Translations under genes and position numbers: made by a program | Source: Lotus japonicus | Lineage: Eukaryota > Streptophyta > Magnoliopsida > Fabales > Fabaceae | NCBI RefSeq assembly: GCF_012489685.1 | Contig: NC_080045.1 | Span: 44,920,627-44,984,626, forward strand | Direction: 5' to 3' | DNA: 64,000 nucleotides | Notes under the pieces: model-generated | The model's database searches: none | Seen by the model: the letters and a program-made list of their open reading frames with translations, nothing else | What the model was told of the DNA's origin: nothing | Part shown: positions 61,714 to 64,000 of the stretch, one piece after another | How positions within the stretch are numbered: the stretch's first letter is position 1 | Layout of the letters: each line of letters begins with the position of its first letter

Positions 61714-64000
61714 ATGGATAACAAGGAGGGAGGATCAGTCAATAGGCCACCCATTATGGATGGTACTAACTATGACTACTGGAAGGTTCGCATGACAGCC
61801 TTTCTCAAATCAATTGACAACAAGACTTGGGAAGCTATTGGCAAGGGTTGGAAGCACCCCACTAAGGCTGAGGTTGAAGGCACCTCTACTACTGTTGTGG
61901 AAAAACCTGAAGAAGAATGGACCAGTGTTGAAGATGAAGCTGCTCTTGGAAATTCAAAGGCTCTAAATGCTATCTTTAATGGAGTTGACAAGAATATGTT
62001 TAGGCTGATCAATACGTGTACTGTGGCAAAGGATGCTTGGGAAATTCTGAAAACTGCACATGAAGGAACTACTCGAGTAAGGATGTCAAGGCTTCAGATG
62101 CTTACTACTCAATTTGAAAATTTGATGATGACTGAAGAAGAGACTATTTCAGAATTCCACATGCGTGTCCGTGACTTGTCTAATGCTTCATTTGCTTTGG
62201 GAGAACCTATGTCAGATGAGAAGCTTGTAAGGAAGATCTTGAGATCTCTTCCTCAGAAGTTTGCTATGAAAGTCACTGCAATTGAGGAGGCTCAAGACAT
62301 CGAGAACATGTAGGTTGATGAACTTATTGGCTCTTTGCAGACATTTGAGTTGAAACTGAGTGGAAAATCTGAGAAGAAGAATAAGAGTATTGCTTTTGTG
62401 TCAAACACTGATGAAGGTGATGATAAAGATTGTGAGGATGAAAATCTTTCAGAGGCTCTGGCCATGCTAGCAAGAAAATTCAACAGAGCATTGAGAAAAA
62501 TTGACAAAAGAACCAGGCCTAATGTCCAGGACATGAAGTTCGATAACAAACCCAAGCCTTCTAATTCACAGAGGAAGACCAAAGAAGAAGAAAGATCTGG
62601 TCAGAATAAAGGAGTGCAGTGTCAGGAATGTGAAGGATATGGTCATATCAGGTCTGAATGCGCCACCTATCTAAAGGAGCAGAAGAAAGGTATGATGGTA
62701 ACTTGGTCAGATAAAGACACTGAAGATGAGGAGGAGATATCTGCAAACAAAGTCAATGCTTTCTCTGGAACTATCTATGAGTCTGATACAAGTGATGAGG
62801 ACATTACAGATGAGGAACTGGCTGAGACTTACAAGCTGCTACACATCAAGTGGGAAGAAGCATGTAAACTTGTGAGAGAAAAGCAAAGTGAGATAGAACA
62901 ACTTGTTTCTCAGAATGAAAGACTGAAAGAGCTCAGCACAAAGCTGAAGGAAGATATGGAGGAATGGCAAAGTAATTTTAATAATGCTGATGTTATTGAA
63001 AAGGCTAATCTAGTGTTGATCAATGCAGGACTTCAAGAGGAAGTGGCAACTCTGACAAGAAAGCTTGAAGCTACTCACAAATCTGTTAGAATGTTGAACA
63101 GTGGTTCTGATATGCTTGATAAAATTCTGAAAGAAACTAGCAAGCAAGGAGGGAGTCTGAAGGGAATTGGCTTTGACTATAAAACAACAAACAAAGAAAA
63201 TCAGAAAGGTTCAAAGAAGTTTGTGTCTGCTGCAAAACAAACTGAATTCAAGAAGCCCAGAAATTATCAGTTGTCAGATTCATTGCCTCGACATGTACCT
63301 CTGCATGTGAAACCCCAGCTTAAGCTTAAAAAGCCCTACTGTTACAGGTTATATGGTTATCCTCAGATGCACGAGAAAAAGCCTGTTCAAATGAGGAAGC
63401 AATGGAAGCCCAAGGGTGAAGTCAGATGTCAGGTAGCCTACACGTCCTTCAGAGCATCATCAAAGGAAGATTGGTATTTTGATAGTGGCTGCTCAAAGCA
63501 CATGACAGGAAACAAGAGCTTCTTGCAAGACGTCAGAAGTCACTCCACCAACTATGTTACTTTTGGAGATGGAGCTAAAGGAAAGATCAAGGGAGTAGGA
63601 AAACTTGTTAGCACAGAATCTCCTAACTTGAACAATGTGTTACTTGTGAATGGTTTAACAGCCAACCTAATCAGCATAAGTCAACTGTGTGATCAAGGAT
63701 ATGATGTGAAGTTCAATAAGATAGAATGTGTTGTGACCACTGATGATGAGAAAGTTGTGATGAGAGGAGTCAGATCAAAAGACAACTGTTATATGTGGAC
63801 ATCAGAAGAAAAAGCTCATGTTTCCAGATGTTTGTTAACTAAAGAAGATGAGGTGAATGTATGGCATCAAAGACTAGGACATCTCAACTACAGGAGCATG
63901 CAAAAGATTCTTGCAGATGAAGCAATAAAGGGATTGCCCAATTTGAGCTTGGGAGAAGGAAAGCTATGTGGAGAATGTCAGATTGGTAAGCAAACCAAGG
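61714..64000 (+). pseudogene. copia gag-pol, one in-frame stop, 3' part missing
   Basis: The ATG at 61714 opens MDNKEGGSVNRPPIMDG, with the gag signature TNYDYWKVRMTAFL. A TAG at 62311-62313 interrupts it after ...AQDIENM, where gag clearly continues in the same frame (VDELIGSLQTFELKL). Past the stop: zinc knuckle CQECEGYGHIRSEC (about 62620), an acidic and coiled-coil region, protease WYFDSGCSKHMTG (about 63472), and the integrase zinc finger (WHQRLGHLNY...CGEC) at the edge. No other stop was seen to 64000. Gag and pol share one frame here, unlike the copia at the left edge. The single stop may be a recent mutation. Confidence 0.88.

Larger units (their letters stand above)
60773..64000 (+). 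mobile_element. third copia element, 3' part beyond the right edge
   Basis: The order is LTR (60773-61648), primer-binding site, gag, then protease and the start of integrase on the plus strand. The left flank is AATTT (60768-60772); the partner duplication lies outside. Gag and pol are in one frame except for one stop at 62311. It belongs to a different copia family from the one at 1-5372. Confidence 0.92.

Overview
The window is nuclear DNA from a flowering plant, most likely a papilionoid legume. It is AT-rich, has spliced genes with GT-AG introns, and is full of plant transposons; the MITE and copia types look legume-like, but the species cannot be fixed from sequence alone. No prokaryotic genes, tRNA, rRNA or CRISPR arrays were seen.

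Only a few ordinary host genes are present: a group IId WRKY transcription factor (17.4-19.3 kb, +), the cytosolic 40S ribosomal protein S15 gene RPS15 (27.1-28.6 kb, -), and two near-identical copies of an F-box/LRR gene of the SKIP19/FBL23 type (32.7-34.5 and 50.3-52.1 kb, +). The F-box pair lies in a tandem segmental duplication: copy A is about 28.16-36.19 kb and copy B about 36.56-53.64 kb. Copy B was later split by an 8.9-kb LTR element. The duplication also made a 5' fragment of RPS15 that lacks the last exon.

Layout. 1-5.4 kb: copia element on the minus strand, cut by the window edge. 5.6-7.3 kb: Mutator-like element carrying the 5' half of a geranylgeranyl diphosphate synthase gene. 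8.1-8.9 kb: hAT-type element carrying leucine-rich-repeat exon sequence. 9-15 kb: AT-rich DNA with a foldback MITE, a 97-bp tandem repeat and a 158-bp GA tract. 14.9-16.6 kb: second Mutator-like element with unidentified cargo. 17-19 kb: WRKY. 19.3-27 kb: intergenic with three MITEs. 27-36 kb: RPS15 and duplication copy A. 36.6-53.6 kb: copy B, interrupted by a Tat-like gypsy element (37.07-46.01 kb) that itself holds a solo copia LTR. 53.6-64 kb: a degraded copia reverse transcriptase fragment containing a second Tat-like element (54.5-60.7 kb) and a third copia element running off the right edge.

The most interesting system is the pair of Tat-like elements. Both have lost the reverse transcriptase-RNase H-integrase core, yet both keep a long antisense reading frame: an N-terminal domain like the Pfam family named putative gypsy-type transposon, then a linker, then a coiled coil. 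Its protein sequence is recognisably conserved between the two. The frame has a 77-bp intron in one element and is continuous at the same point in the other. Target-site duplications fix most insertion boundaries and give a relative order of events.
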